Positions 37,151 to 47,920 of a DNA stretch of 64,000 nucleotides are shown in pieces. This DNA is from Diphasiastrum complanatum (Eukaryota > Streptophyta > Lycopodiopsida > Lycopodiales > Lycopodiaceae). The stretch spans positions 71,775,617 through 71,839,616 of the forward strand of contig CM055095.1 of assembly GCA_029204225.1 (NCBI GenBank), in the 5' to 3' direction. Made by a program: the position numbers and the translations under genes. Under the pieces are notes generated by a model. It searched no databases. It was not told the origin of the DNA and saw only the letters and a program-made list of their open reading frames with translations. The stretch's first letter is position 1. Each line of letters begins with the position of its first letter.

Positions 37151-39593
37151 GATGAACTGCTCTGGGACTTGTTGCTGGTTAGCAGCAATATCTTCGTCTG
37201 ATTCGTTGTCTAGAAGTGGGTCGACAATAGACATGCCTAAGCCAGAAGCTTGGACCGTCGTATCAATGGCAGGTGATGAAGGTTCTCCTGGAGCAATATC
37301 CTTGCCTTTGATGTCGACGAACTGATTCTCGATAAAGACTATATCCCGGCTATACAAGATTTGTTGGGTATCAGGATCATACAGCTTGTATGTATTATCA
37401 GATGAAGTATATCCGATCAGGATGGTTTTGAGACCTTGGAAGTCCAATTTCTTCCTCGTGTCTTTTGGGATTTGCATGTAGCAAAAGGCTTAGAGCCTGT
37501 CCACACCTCGTGGGGTGTCTTGCATGAGAGGGCCTTGGTTGAACATCTATTCTGGACGTAAGCTACAGTGGAGACAACTTCGGCGCAGAATCTCTTGCGC
37601 AGCGATGCATGCGCTAACATACATTTGGCTGATTCAACCGGGGTACGGTTCTTCCTCTCGGCTAAATCATTAGACTGAGGATTATAAGGAGTGATGAATT
37701 GCTGTTCAATGCCTTGGCTTTGGCAGTACTCCTTAAACTCGATAGAGATATATTCTCCACCATTGTCTGACCTTAGAGCCTTGATCGTCCATCCAGTCTC
37801 CTTTTCTGCACGCTCCTTGAAGAATCTGAAGCAGTTGAAGGCTTCTGATTTCTTCTTTATAAAATACACCATAGTCCTCCTAGAAAATTCATCAATAAAA
37901 GCTATAAAATACTTAGCATCCTTCAACGAAGGATTTTTCATCGGGCCACAGATGTCTGAATGTACAATGTCTAACAATCCTCTAGCAATATGCTGATGGC
38001 TTGATTTAAATGGTTTCCTAGTCTATTTACCAACTAGACAGTCTTGACAGACAGGTAACTCGACTTTATCGTGAGGATAGTCAAGATCAAGAACAATAGA
38101 TTGTTTAGACATTTATTGTACAACAACATGATTCAAGTGACCAAGTCTATAATGCCAAAATAAATTTTTATTTGCATGAATAGAAGTACTTAGCGCCTGA
38201 CTAGAGGCAGAAAAGCAATGACTTAATTTATACAAGTATCCATGTCTCTTTCCGAGTGCTAGGATCTTGCCTGTCCTATCAACTACTTTGCACTGATTAC
38301 ATTCAAATTCTACTCTATGTCCTAGATCTGTGATTTTGCTTACAGAGAGCAGATTCGTAGATAAATTTGGTATATACAGGACTTTAGAGATTAGCTTAGA
38401 TTGATCATTTGCAAAGTTTAATCTTACAGTACCTTCACCTTTAATAGCTTGTGTGCTATTGTCGCCAAGGTGAGCTGCATATTTCTGGGTACCGTAAGGT
38501 GTATAGGACTCGAAACAGCCAATGAGACTGGTCATGTGCCTAATGGCACCAGAATCTAGAAACCAAGAACTGTCGCTGGATGCTCCTTGATGGTTGGTCA
38601 TGAAGGCATCATGATCCGCTTCTTAAATGGGCTGTGGATTTTCTGTAGCTGCATTTGCCACTTGATTCAACTGCCCCTTGTTGTTGTTCTTCGCTTGCAG
38701 TATCCGGCAGTCTTGAATTTTGTAGTTGTTTTGCTTGCACTTCTTCGTTTGCGGATTCGACTGTTCTTTGTGCTGTGCTAGTTTTTGGTCTAGCTTTGAT
38801 TGCTTCGGGCCTTTTTCTTCTTTTGCTTACTCATGCTCTTGTTGGTGTATAAGGCGTGAAAATTAGCTGAGGAACTTGAGGCTTTGTTTCTCCACGTGTC
38901 TTCCTGCAACAACATCGTAATGACTCTCAAAAGAGCCAATTTTGGATGTGTCGTGATGATCATCACCCAGCTGTCATATGAGCTTGGCAAGCTTGTAAGC
39001 AGTCGCATCACTGCGTCTTGATCATCTATGACAGATCCGACAACGGCCATTTTCCTTAGCAGGTTCTTGAATTGATTGATGATTTTCGGTAGGGGATCAC
39101 CATTCACCATCTTGAGGGAGTAAAATTTCTTCTTGAGATATAGCTTGGAAGCTATATCTTGCACTTCGTATAGTGTGCTCAAGATGTCCTAGACTTCTTT
39201 CGATGTCTGAGCCTCAGATACATGGCCGATCTGAGTAACCGTAATATCCAGGATGATCAGTGCGAAAGCCTTTCCATCCTTCAGCTTCCATCTGACAATT
39301 GCTCCGTCGTCTGCTTCGGGTTTCCCTCCTGCACCTGTCATACAATTCTTTGGCCATTTTTTAGTATAGTTTTCATGTTAAATTTCCACAGATGGTAATT
39401 GGCTCCATTTAGCTTGTCCATGATGGGACTGGCTTTCCCTTGGGAATCCATGTGGAAAATAAGTCTAAGTGATAGGTAAAACTATCAGTGACTTAAGTAT
39501 GAAAATCTGGTACAGAATTACAGAACAAGAAGACAATTACTCTATCGGCTAGTAGAGTCTTGTACTGTGGAAGCTTATCAAGCTACGAAAATA
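37151..39593 (-). pseudogene. Copia gag-protease-integrase coding region
   Basis: In minus-strand order: gag core (LYLKKKFYSLKMVNGDPLPK, then LLTSLPSSYDSWV) around 39180-38790; a protease region with SSWFLDSGAIRHMTS near 38570; the LLSVSKITDLGHRVEF segment; the integrase zinc part (FWHYRLGHLNHVV); the core with HSDICGPM, SDNGGEYISIEF and NPQSNDLAERKNRT; and the block ending SRDIVFIENQFVD near 37330. Knuckle-like sequence is weak. It has several breaks and would have supplied particle, protease and integrase functions. Confidence 0.8.
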
Positions 39594-39605
39594 GCTCTGA
39601 TACCA
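39594..39605 (-). promoter_or_regulatory. Primer-binding site, initiator tRNA-Met
   Basis: On the minus strand TGGTATCAGAGC directly follows the LTR end. It is a perfect copia primer site. Confidence 0.85.
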
Positions 39606-40324
39606 TGTTGGAAGAAGAGGTGTGTGAGTATGAGAGACGAAAATAGCTCGAAAAGAAAATGAACACAAAAAGAAGCGAACTCAAAAACTCGAACGAGAAA
39701 CAAACTCGAACGGAATGTGTTCATGCGCAGCGGAATGAGCTATATTACTTCTTCCCTAAGCATGACTACGCCTATCAGAAACGAACAGAACGTTAGTGAT
39801 AGAAATCACGGTCATTCTGATTACGTAGCCAAACATTAACAAAATATCAGTAGAATAATTTGTCGCGAGTAGCTAGACAAATTATTAGTCGCGAATGATT
39901 CGCGAAAGAGCTAGACAGAGCTTGACTGATAATTAGTCGCGGATGATTTTCGGAAGGCAAGACTAAATTTTAGTCGTCAACAGCTAGACTAATAATTACT
40001 CGCTAAGAACAGATTACCAGATTGAGCAACAAGAAAGTCAAACAGAATGAAAATAAGCATAACAATATGACACTAATATGAATGCAGAACAAAAGAGCTA
40101 TTATCAGATTAAGTATAACAAAATATACATGTCAATAATGCGGTAGAGCACAAGACAATAGCGGACAAAACCGCGTGCTCTACAAAGTTAACTCAATCTG
40201 TAAAGGAATGAACCTATTACTGACAAATAAAGAATCAATGCACAAGGCATCTACTTCGTCTATCTCTGATAAGCTTCTGATGCTATTACTTTACACACAC
40301 TTGATACGCAGGTGGTATCCAACA
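39606..40324 (-). repeat. 5' LTR of the minus-strand copia element
   Basis: In window orientation it runs from TGTTGGAAG to TATCCAACA, with inverted termini TGTTGGA/TCCAACA. It abuts the primer site. It carries TTCGCGAA at 39899 and several TCGCGA-like repeats nearby. Confidence 0.85.
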
Positions 40325-40689
40325 TATATACACATCCTTTTATAGGTGTGCAGATGAAGAAAGTACAAAGTGTATGCGCTGTCTGTAGGAGATCGTGGGT
40401 GGCTGTTGTTGTTGTCAGTTTTGATTGCACAGTTGCATGGGATGAGCATGAGAAGGCCGTGACGTCAGCTTTTGCTGAAATGAACGTTGGTGAAGATGTG
40501 AAAAATGCGTCACTCTAACGAAATGCCTTAGGATTTGATTTACAGGGTGCCTTCGTTTCCTAGGCACCTTTGGCATTTTGTAAGACAGTGTCATCTTTTT
40601 CGTCTGTCACAAAACGCGTGTAAAAATACAGTGTCGCGTTCTTTTCACCTTTTCTTCGCCTGTGAGAATTTACTTGTATTTATGCAGAC
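40325..40689. other. Spacer without recognised features
   Basis: No gene or repeat boundary was recognised between the copia LTR and the RT/nuclease fossil. Confidence 0.4.
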
Positions 40690-42230
40690 TGTGCGACAAC
40701 GTGAATAAAAATGCAGCATGAATGGAGGCAGATTAAAATGGGATTTAGGAGAGTAGAGGAGATAAATCCAACATATATCTCCTTATTTGAAGGTTTCATT
40801 ATTCCTCAGCTTAGCATTAAGGCATTGGGTGTTCTCATTGGTTCTTCAGGATATGTCACTTCATTTATGCGGGAAGCTCTGGATGGACTTGCTCGTAATT
40901 CTGATATGTTGCCAAAGTTTGAAAATTCTCAGGTTTCTCAACGTCCTAGCTATCGTCTACGTTGTATTTCTCCTTTACCTGACATATTATCCTTACTTCG
41001 GGATTTTGATGATACTTTATTGGACATATTTGGTCGCCTTTTGGGATAGGAACCTTCGACACTTGTGAAGGTTAATTTTCTAAGTGGAAAATTTCTCCTC
41101 CTGCCTCCTCTGGTGATGTTGGCCTGATATTTACTACTTGCATTGCACCAGTTGCTTTTCTCGGAACTTGGGGTCTTGTTGCCTCTGCACTACTTTTCAA
41201 GTTTCAGTAGGGTAACTAGTCTCTTCTTCTTGATTCGGTGGCTCATGTGGAGACTGGCAATTTTGCTTTTCACATGCTCTTCGCACTACTCGAGGTTTAT
41301 TTCCACCGCTGGTATAACTTTTTTTGCCTCCCTTTGAATATTTGGTGACAAATAAACGACTGGTTTTTTAGAAGACTATCATGGAGCCTCTTCACTCTTA
41401 TTCTTCGGTCAACTTATAAATGATTCACCTTCTGGTGCAGTTCGAGCTCCTCTTCTTTCATGTGTTGGTCCAGGTGAAGGGGCTTGGTTGGTTGCACGTC
41501 CAGTTTTTCCACTCTTGCGACTCAACAATGACTTGTTTATAACTACCCTTTGAACCAGATTGAGACTTCCACATCCAATGTAAATTGGGCTCTCTAAGTG
41601 TTCATGTGGGCATGTGTTTGATTCCTTGGGTACTAATCTTATGTGGTGCCTCTTAGGTGGAGAATGAATTGTTTCACATGATTCCATTCGTGATGCCCTT
41701 GTTGCTATTGCTCATGATAGTGGTTTTCATGTTGTTCGAAAACATACACACATTTTTTCAGGGCCTCCTTCGCAATCTTCTCGACGTCGAGTTGATCTTG
41801 TTCTTTCATGTGAGGGAATTCGTACTCTAGGAGATGTTTTCATTGCTGACCCCTCTCGTCAGGACTTCCTTCGTTGTTCTTCCACCACGCAAGGGGCTGC
41901 TGCATCTCACGCAGCTCAAGAAAAGGAGAGAGATTATAATGATCGTGCACCCGGTGAAGATTTCATCCCCTTTGCCTTGGAAACATATGGTTGTCTCCAC
42001 AAGAAATTAATGAATTTTTGTCTTTATGTGCGAAGCTTATCGTGAAATTACCTTACCATCCGTCATTGTTTCTTTCTATCGTCAGCGTATTTCTATTGCA
42101 TTACAACGTTCACATTCACTTTCAATTTTTTGACGGACTCAATTTGCAAGAGCGGCTGCATCAAAGCTTCCTACAATACCTATTAGGGAATCTATTTTAG
42201 TTAGTGATTACATCAGGCAATCAGTTTTGA
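40690..42230 (+). pseudogene. RT-linked ORF, C-terminal half with nuclease-like domain
   Basis: A plus-strand run of matches resembles the C-terminal half of reverse-transcriptase proteins that lack LTRs. First comes a post-RT segment (IKALGVLIGSSGYVTSFMRE, then FDDTLLDIFGRLLG). After a poorer stretch there is a Ser/Gly loop (SCVGPGEGAWLVARPVFP), a Cys/His-containing block, and a nuclease-like domain with RRRVDLVLS, LGDVFIADPSRQDF, AAQEKERDY and IPFALETYGCLHKK, then FYRQRISIALQRSH. From memory such domains accompany RT genes in algae, mosses and other eukaryotes. I cannot name the class. The catalytic RT core is absent. It is an old fossil with several breaks. Confidence 0.6.
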
Positions 42231-43640
42231 GTAATTAGCTTACTATTTTAAGTTTTACTAAGCTTTTGATTAGCTTAATTCATTTTTGCCGTTCGGCGGT
42301 ATTATTTTTATATACTTTAATCATCTTGTATGGTCATGGGTTTTCCATCATTTTTAATAAAAGCATGAATAATTATTATTTGGATAAATTTGTTTTCAAC
42401 ATAATGTGATGAATGGTTAGGTTTGTTAATCTTTTCTAGTTGACTTTCATGCAAGTGTGCTCATTGGAATTAGGAAACTAGATGCTAAGTGCTAAGTAAA
42501 GAAATTTATGCAAGTCAGGTCCCACTGTTGTAGATTTAAGGGTAGACATTTTTTTCGAAAGAGTATTCTATGACAAGATACAAACAAATTTTGTCCTTCA
42601 AGATTTCATATCCTAAAAGCACATTTTGTAGCTAATATGGGTAGGCACTCACTAAGATGCATCATGCTGAATTGTTGAAACTTGAGTGGCTCATCGTTAA
42701 TAAGTTAGGTCATATGCTTCTAACTTTTGTGAAATTTTGAATGCATGCAACAAAAATTGTAAACAGCCAACTGCCAAATTACCAATGACAACTTGCAAGG
42801 AACTAGTTAGAGTTGTTGGCATTAGGCATCAATTTTGTGAATCTTAGCTTGTCGATGTAAGTTTGAACCTCAAAACTGAAGCTCTTGAGGGGTAGATGTC
42901 TTTTTTATCCTTTAAAGTGATGAAATTTGAAAAATAAATGTTTTGTGAGTTTGAAGGATAAAGTACAACACTAGGATGTCATTTGAAGGCTAGGTAATTT
43001 GCAGCACGCCTTGGGGCCTCATATCTTAATGGCACAATATGATCTAAAGCTTGATGTCGTTGGAATTGTCATAAAACATTGAAAGTTTGTCAAGTTTATG
43101 CAATTAACGATTGAAAAGAGTCCAAGTGGCAAGTATATCACGTGCTAAAAATCCAAGTGTTCATGCATAAAATATATCATGCCATCAAGCCATGTCGGCC
43201 TCGAGGTGCAAATACTACACCCACTCCCTAGGGCTGTAAGTACAACATACCAGCCTCAAGTATAAAACTCTAACAAAAATGAAGGCTTTTTTATACAGAG
43301 TTGTTACACAGCTAGTAGTTATACACAACATATACAGCCTTGCAAAATCATCTGGGCAACCCAATTGAGGAGCAAGCTCGTAAAATGTCATTACACAACG
43401 GTTGTGATTCAAGCCTGCACATTGTAAGTTCACAGTCGACAACTATACTCATACGAGGAGCAAGCTCCTAAGATGTCATTACACAACGATTTTGATTCAA
43501 GCGTGTGACCGAGTCCTCTACCCATACATTGTGGTGGGTTAAACAATAAAGGCTTTTTTGAGTATACTAATTAAGCCAATGAACAACTCATAATTAAGAG
43601 TCAAACCATTAGTTTAGGAATAATAATAATAATAAAGTCC
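42231..43640. other. Intergenic stretch with one short repeat pair
   Basis: No gene recognised. Two copies of a 55-bp sequence starting GAGGAGCAAGCTC lie at about 43368-43423 and 43456-43510. Otherwise the region is AT-rich and unremarkable. Confidence 0.5.
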
Positions 43641-44034
43641 CACGTTCAAGTTAGAGAGGTGTTGACATTTTCACCTGTCACCGAGCCTCAAGGTTACCAG
43701 CTAGAACGACCTGCTATTGCCGGTCGATCCTCATTTTTTCGTCGCTTGAGTTTTTGGAGCTCTTTTTTTATGCTTCTTCCCTTCCTTTTATTATATTACT
43801 TGCTTCTTCCTTCCTTTTCCTCCCTGTCTTCTTTCCTTCCTCGCTCTGACTTGTCTGATTTGTGCAAATGCAATGCTTGGATTCTGCAACTGTATTACGG
43901 ATTCTCACCCTTTACGAGGATTTGTGATTTGTTCAACATAATACTTGGCGGTAGTTCAAATTTACCAATCTCATTGGAATGAATAGTCACACCTGACCAC
44001 TCCTATTCTTTTTTGTTCAAGAATTTTGTTGCTA
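43641..44034. other. Possible promoter-proximal DNA of the kinase gene
   Basis: Pyrimidine-rich sequence upstream of the repeat array and the kinase exons. A 107-codon Leu/Ser-rich frame (43659-43982) is not recognised and looks like a by-product of the pyrimidine-rich composition. No clear TATA box or start site could be fixed. Confidence 0.3.
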
Positions 44035-44560
44035 ATCTTGTGTAATTGGCTTTGCAATATTCTTATCGCCTGATCTGGGATAGAAGTCGAGAAATGTTGC
44101 CTGCAAATTTTCTTTTGCTTTTTTCTTATTGATCAGTTGTATTATAATTGATTAGAGCACCTCGGTTTTTCGAAAAGGACATCATCTGATCAAACACCAT
44201 TTGGTGATTTTGTGTGATTGGCTTGCAATATTCTTCTCGCTTGATTAGCCATAGAAATCAAGATATGCTGCTTGCAATATTCTTATCGCCTGATTGAAGA
44301 TAGAAATGCAGATATGCTGCTTGCAAATCTATTTTTTGTTGTTGACCAGTTTTCGGAAAGCACATCATCTGAGATAACACCATCATTCGTGATTTTGTAT
44401 AATTGGCTTGCAACATTCGTATCTGCTGATCTAAGACAATAATCAAGATATGCTGCTTGCAGATTGTTTATTACTTTTTCTAATTGACCAGTACGTATCT
44501 TTAGATCACCTTGATCTTCGAAAAGCACATAATCTGATTCAACACCATAATTATGGCACA
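44035..44560 (+). repeat. Degenerate tandem array 5' of the kinase gene
   Basis: Three to four copies of a unit of about 160 bp contain the recurring blocks GTAATTGGCTTTGCAATATTC, TCAAGATATGCTGCTTGCA and GCACATCATCTGA. One unit holds an inner partial duplication around 44224-44330. The array ends about 190 bp before the kinase ATG, so it lies in the 5' UTR, a 5' intron or the proximal promoter. Confidence 0.75.
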
Positions 44561-44746
44561 TGAGTCCGGTATCCTAGCTGTACTCTCTTCTTCTTCATGG
44601 TTTAAATGAATGCACCGTAGCTACTAATCTGGAGAAGGCTCAAGCATAAGATACTTCTCGTTACTTAGAGTCATCAATCTTACTGGCAGGCAGTGATACT
44701 TTGAATCAATGTGTCGAAGTAAGGGACGAGTCTAAAGAACTTCGAC

Positions 44747-45044
44747 ATGGAAATATCACTTAAAGAACTTGTTTTAATCGATGGGATAAAAGTGCTCGCT
44801 TCTTTTAACGCAACAGGAATGCTCACGTGGAATGGAGAAAAATCTGGAGGTCTTCTACTGCAGAGTGACTTGCTGGGAATTATCAAAGAAAGCTGGTCAA
44901 TTAGGCTGCAAGTGTTCCAGTATAAGGAAGGTGGATGTTATAGAAGCGCTAAGAGAGCGATCAAAAATATCTTGATATCTTTCGACCAGCAAGAATCTGT
45001 GACTCAATGGTACAATGCGATGCGGGACTTCCTAGACAGCTCGG
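44747..45044 (+). CDS. Sphingoid long-chain-base kinase, exon 1
   Basis: This exon encodes about 99 residues that align with the N-terminus of plant sphingosine (long-chain base) kinase of the LCBK1 type, up to the start of the catalytic domain. Matching features are the LVLIDGIKVLASFNATGMLTW block, the later QWYNAMRDFLDSSG segment and their spacing. The ATG at 44747 is preferred because an in-frame stop lies shortly upstream and the length fits the known N-terminus. The exon ends in phase 1 at a GT donor (GG|GTATGA). The enzyme phosphorylates sphingoid bases such as phytosphingosine using ATP, at membranes, and affects stress signalling. The protein is clearly diverged from angiosperm forms. 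No breaks were seen. Confidence 0.8.
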
Positions 45045-45236
45045 GTATGACATTATCTCATATTGATAAAAATCAAAAGCAATTCATGCATTTCTCCGAA
45101 CATTTTCCTTTTTACCATTTTTCAGCTCCTTATGGCACTCAATCTTGTCAAATTCAAAAGCCATTTGAGTTCTATTTAGAAATTTGAAACAAAGAGAGGT
45201 CAGGTACTCGAATGAAATTTAACTGATATGCTGCAG
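45045..45236 (+). other. Intron 1 of the kinase gene
   Basis: A 192-bp intron from GTATGA to CTGCAG. The flanking exons join in phase 1 and restore the protein family alignment across the junction, which makes both splice sites secure. Confidence 0.8.
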
Positions 45237-45359
45237 GGCGACCAAAGCGCTTGCTAGTACTGATCAATCCTTTCAGTGGGAAGGGGGAAGCTCCCAAAGT
45301 GTACAGGAGAATTGTAGAGCCTCTATTTGAGGCAGCTGGTATTACTGTGACTCTGAGAG
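45237..45359 (+). CDS. Sphingoid long-chain-base kinase, exon 2
   Basis: A 123-bp exon encodes the start of the diacylglycerol-kinase-like catalytic domain: RPKRLLVLINPFSGKGEA, then KVYRRIVEPLFEAAGITVTL. The NPFSGKG stretch corresponds to the conserved C1 nucleotide-binding motif (usually NPxGGKG). The exon begins after CTGCAG and ends in phase 1 before GTATTT, matching the family. The exon expected next (plant ETKYQLHAKE-like) was not found before the retroelement cluster. The rest of the gene therefore lies beyond the window after a very long intron, or is lost. So far the coding sequence is intact. Confidence 0.85.
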
Positions 45360-45710
45360 GTATTTTTTTATCATCCAATGAAGTTGAGTAATATTTTTTT
45401 GGTTTTGGTAAAGATAATTTGGGCTTTCTTTCATGAAGTAACTTCTCTAGGGCTAGATTTATATTTTTATCAAGTTCCGGTAGTTTCACATTAGGGGCAA
45501 GTCCCTTTGCCTGGCCCTTTCACTTGCCACCCATGTTTAAACATTGGCAAGTTTGTTGCCAGGCCACGAGTAACCCCCTTTCACATTTGGTTGGTAAGTG
45601 TTAAATGACCAATATGATTGACCCATTTGAACCTTGACTTACAAGTGTCAAGAGATAAATATCTTATAAGCCTTAAATGCCATTTACTCCAATTTTGTAT
45701 ATGTACAAAG
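45360..45710 (+). other. Start of kinase intron 2, uninterrupted part
   Basis: It begins with a GT donor at 45360 and contains no further exon. A TGTTAAAT at 45599 might be the outer end of the LTR that continues at 47540-47920, with another element inserted inside it, but this is only a guess. Confidence 0.45.
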
Positions 45711-46538
45711 TGTCGCGGGAGCGCGTGCGTGGGACTGATTCGTGTTCGTCCTCACTTCGTCTTCTTTATCGCAAACAATTTTCTGTCTTTTAATTTTCTT
45801 TTGTGCGGAAGCCCTTACATGATCCCAGACACTCGACTACGCATCACGGAACATATTCTATTCTAGCAATCATGATACACAGCACAAGACAAGATGCACA
45901 AAAATAGATAACTGAATTATTTGTTTTAGTTTAGAGTGAATTCGTCAGTGTCTCGCTCGTTGGCGGAATGACATTCTACTCTTTCGCTGTGTTCTGCTCG
46001 TTGGCAGACTTTCATGCACAACTCTGGTGTCTTTACTTTCTTGCTCTATTCGCTACGTCTCTCTCTGTCTCTTACAGATCTCTGTATTCACCCATCTAAT
46101 TATGATCCAGAGAGGATCGTTTATACCTTGGAGTTTACAAGATAGCTAAACATCGAATCACGTGACTAGTTAACGCTAATCAACTAGTTAGTTAGTCTCC
46201 GTCGTTGCTACTCGTTTCAGCTGGGCGTGAAGCCCGTTGAGCTGCTAGCTGGCAGCACGAAAGATTTTTCTTCGTCTGTTTCGTAATCTCCCGTTTGCTT
46301 TCGTTTCTTTTCGTAGTTTCCATTTCGCGTCCCTTTTGCGGTTTGCGGTCCTGGAGGTGTGTTTGCGATTCGCGATTGATTCGCGAATCGTTCGTGCTTC
46401 GAGTCAAAGACACGTTGACTATCGCGAATCGTTCTCGTTCGTGCTTCGAGTCAAAGTCATGTTGACTGTCGCGAATTGTTTGACCTTCGTGTCTTGTTCG
46501 TGCTGCGACAAAATTGCAGGAGTTCACCATTTCTGACA
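45711..46538 (-). repeat. 3' LTR of the small copia element
   Basis: 828 bp, preceded on the minus strand by a purine tract (GTTCAAGAGGGAG). It has a TTCGCGAA palindrome at 46380 and repeated GTTCGTGCTTCGAGTC blocks. A Lys/Arg-rich minus-strand frame across the LTR is not considered a gene. Confidence 0.85.
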
Positions 46539-47081
46539 CTCCCTCTTGAACCTTGCAGCTTTGTTCGTTTAATCCAATTGCCTCTCTTTGCTTGGTAAAG
46601 AGTGGCTTGTCGAGCGGTTTCGTGAGGAGATATGCAATCATATTTTCTGATTTTATGAACTGGACTTGGAGCTCTCCTTTCGGGATCAAATCTCGAATAT
46701 GATGGTACTTCAGAGGAATGTGCTTCGTCTTTGAATGGAAGACAGGATCCTGGGACAGATAGATGGCACTCTGAGAGTCCATCATCATCGTGCTTGGCCC
46801 TTGGCTCCAGCTATCATTGGTGTGGCTTTCTCTACACAGTCCATCATGTGGTACTGCTTCAGCACCTTTCTGGCGTATTCTGACTGACTCAAGTGCATTT
46901 CGCCATTTGTTCGATCTCTTCTGATTTGCAGCCCTAGGCATTTTGTTGCTTCTCCAAGATCTGTGATTTCGTAGTTTTCAGAGATCTGACTCTTCGTGTC
47001 TCTGATCAACATCAAGGAATTTCCTATCATCAACGAATCATCCACAAAAATGGTCAGTATCACAAAATCCTTTCCTACTTA
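46539..47081 (-). pseudogene. Copia RT-RNase H remnant
   Basis: The RT part shows the active-site block (MILTIFVDDSLMIGNS) and LGLQIRRDRTNGEMHLSQSE. RNase H shows MMMDSQSAIYLSQDPVFHSK and HHIRDLIPKGELQVQFI, ending at LLTKPLDKPLF. It is a short fragment with about two breaks. Confidence 0.8.
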
Positions 47082-47534
47082 TGATCCAGAGAGGATCGTT
47101 TATACCTCCACTATGTGGAGTTTACAAGATAGCTAAACATCGAATCACATGACTAGTTAACGCTAATCTACTAGTTAGTTAGTCTCCGTCGTTGCTACTC
47201 GTTTCAGCTGGGCGTGAAGCCCGTTGAGCTGCCAGCTGGCAGCGTGAAAGATTTTTCTTCGTCTGTTTTGTAATCTCCCGTTTGCTTTCGTTCTTTTCGT
47301 TTTTTTTCGTAGTTTTCGTTTCGCGTCCCTTTTGCGGTTTGCGGTCCTGGAGGTGTGTTTGCGATTCGCGATTGATTCGCGAATCGTTCGTGCTTCGAGT
47401 CAAAGACACGTTGACTATCGTGAATCGTTCTCGTTCGTGCTTCGAGTCAAAGTCATGTTGACTGTCGCGAATTGTTTGACCTTCGTGTCTTGTTCGTGCT
47501 GCGACAAAATTGTAGGAGTTCACCATTTCTGACA
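47082..47534 (-). repeat. 5' LTR copy (partial) of the small copia element
   Basis: This matches 46098-46538 and ends at the same GACA terminus, followed by the CAAAG duplication. TTCGCGAA recurs at 47376. Confidence 0.85.
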
Positions 47535-47539
47535 CAAAG

Positions 47540-47920
47540 TTGGTAACCGCCCTTGGGATATTTGGTTGTCCAGCTGTTTTTAGAGTTGATGATAAGTTGG
47601 CGACGTCGGTCTGGCAATGTAGCGGAAAACCCGAAAAACTCGAAGGTGCCCTTAGACTTAAGGTATGTAAATCCCGAAGGTGCCTCTAGAGCGAAGACAT
47701 GAAGAAATGCAAAAAAGGTGAAAAAGGCGAAGGTGGGCCTGCCACTGTGTCGCATTTTTCGCGAAGGTGCGAAAAAGGCGAAGGTGCCTTAAAAACGATT
47801 AAGGCACAAAAATCTCAAAGGGGAAAAATGCGAAGGTCCGAAACATGTAGTCGGCCTTTGGTTTTTAGGATGCTCATTACTTGAACGATTTGTTTAAGGC
47901 TGAGCATAAGAAATCTAACA
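47540..47920 (-). repeat. Copia 3' LTR with repeated CGAAGGTGC motif
   Basis: On the minus strand it begins TGTTAGATTTC directly after a purine tract (TTAAGGGGGAG). The far end is not fixed because the small copia element inserted beside or inside it. It holds six copies of CGAAGGT at about 47641, 47675, 47728, 47762, 47779 and 47831, one of them in a TTCGCGAA palindrome at 47758. Confidence 0.7.

Larger units (their letters stand above)
37151..40324 (-). mobile_element. Ty1/copia 5' half with LTR
   Basis: Reading leftward there is a 719-bp LTR, an initiator-Met primer site, gag, protease and integrase, ending in the segment after the integrase core. RT, RNase H and the 3' LTR are absent. 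The left border meets the plus-strand gag element at about 37150. It is a fossil with several breaks. Its integrase resembles the scrap at 3737-4175. Confidence 0.85.
45711..47534 (-). mobile_element. Small copia element with target duplication
   Basis: This is a complete insertion unit of 1824 bp. Its outer ends are TGTCGCGGG and TTCTGACA, and both sides carry the 5-bp duplication CAAAG (45706-45710 and 47535-47539). Inside, on the minus strand, only part of RT and RNase H remains between a full LTR (45711-46538) and a partial LTR copy (47082-47534). The shared LTR portions differ by about nine substitutions and a few indels in about 440 bp, near 2%, so it is moderately young. It is broken and could not encode gag, protease or integrase. 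Confidence 0.85.

Noticed and set aside
43659-43982. 107-codon hydrophobic frame as a host gene
   Set aside because: Composition follows a pyrimidine-rich tract, and no motif, splice pattern or homology was recognised.
45360-45710. A third kinase exon
   Set aside because: No segment matches the expected continuation of the catalytic domain in any frame.
46192-47535. Lys/Arg-rich minus-strand frames in the LTRs of the small copia element
   Set aside because: They continue out of RNase H into the LTR or lie wholly in it. The composition reflects CG-rich repeats.
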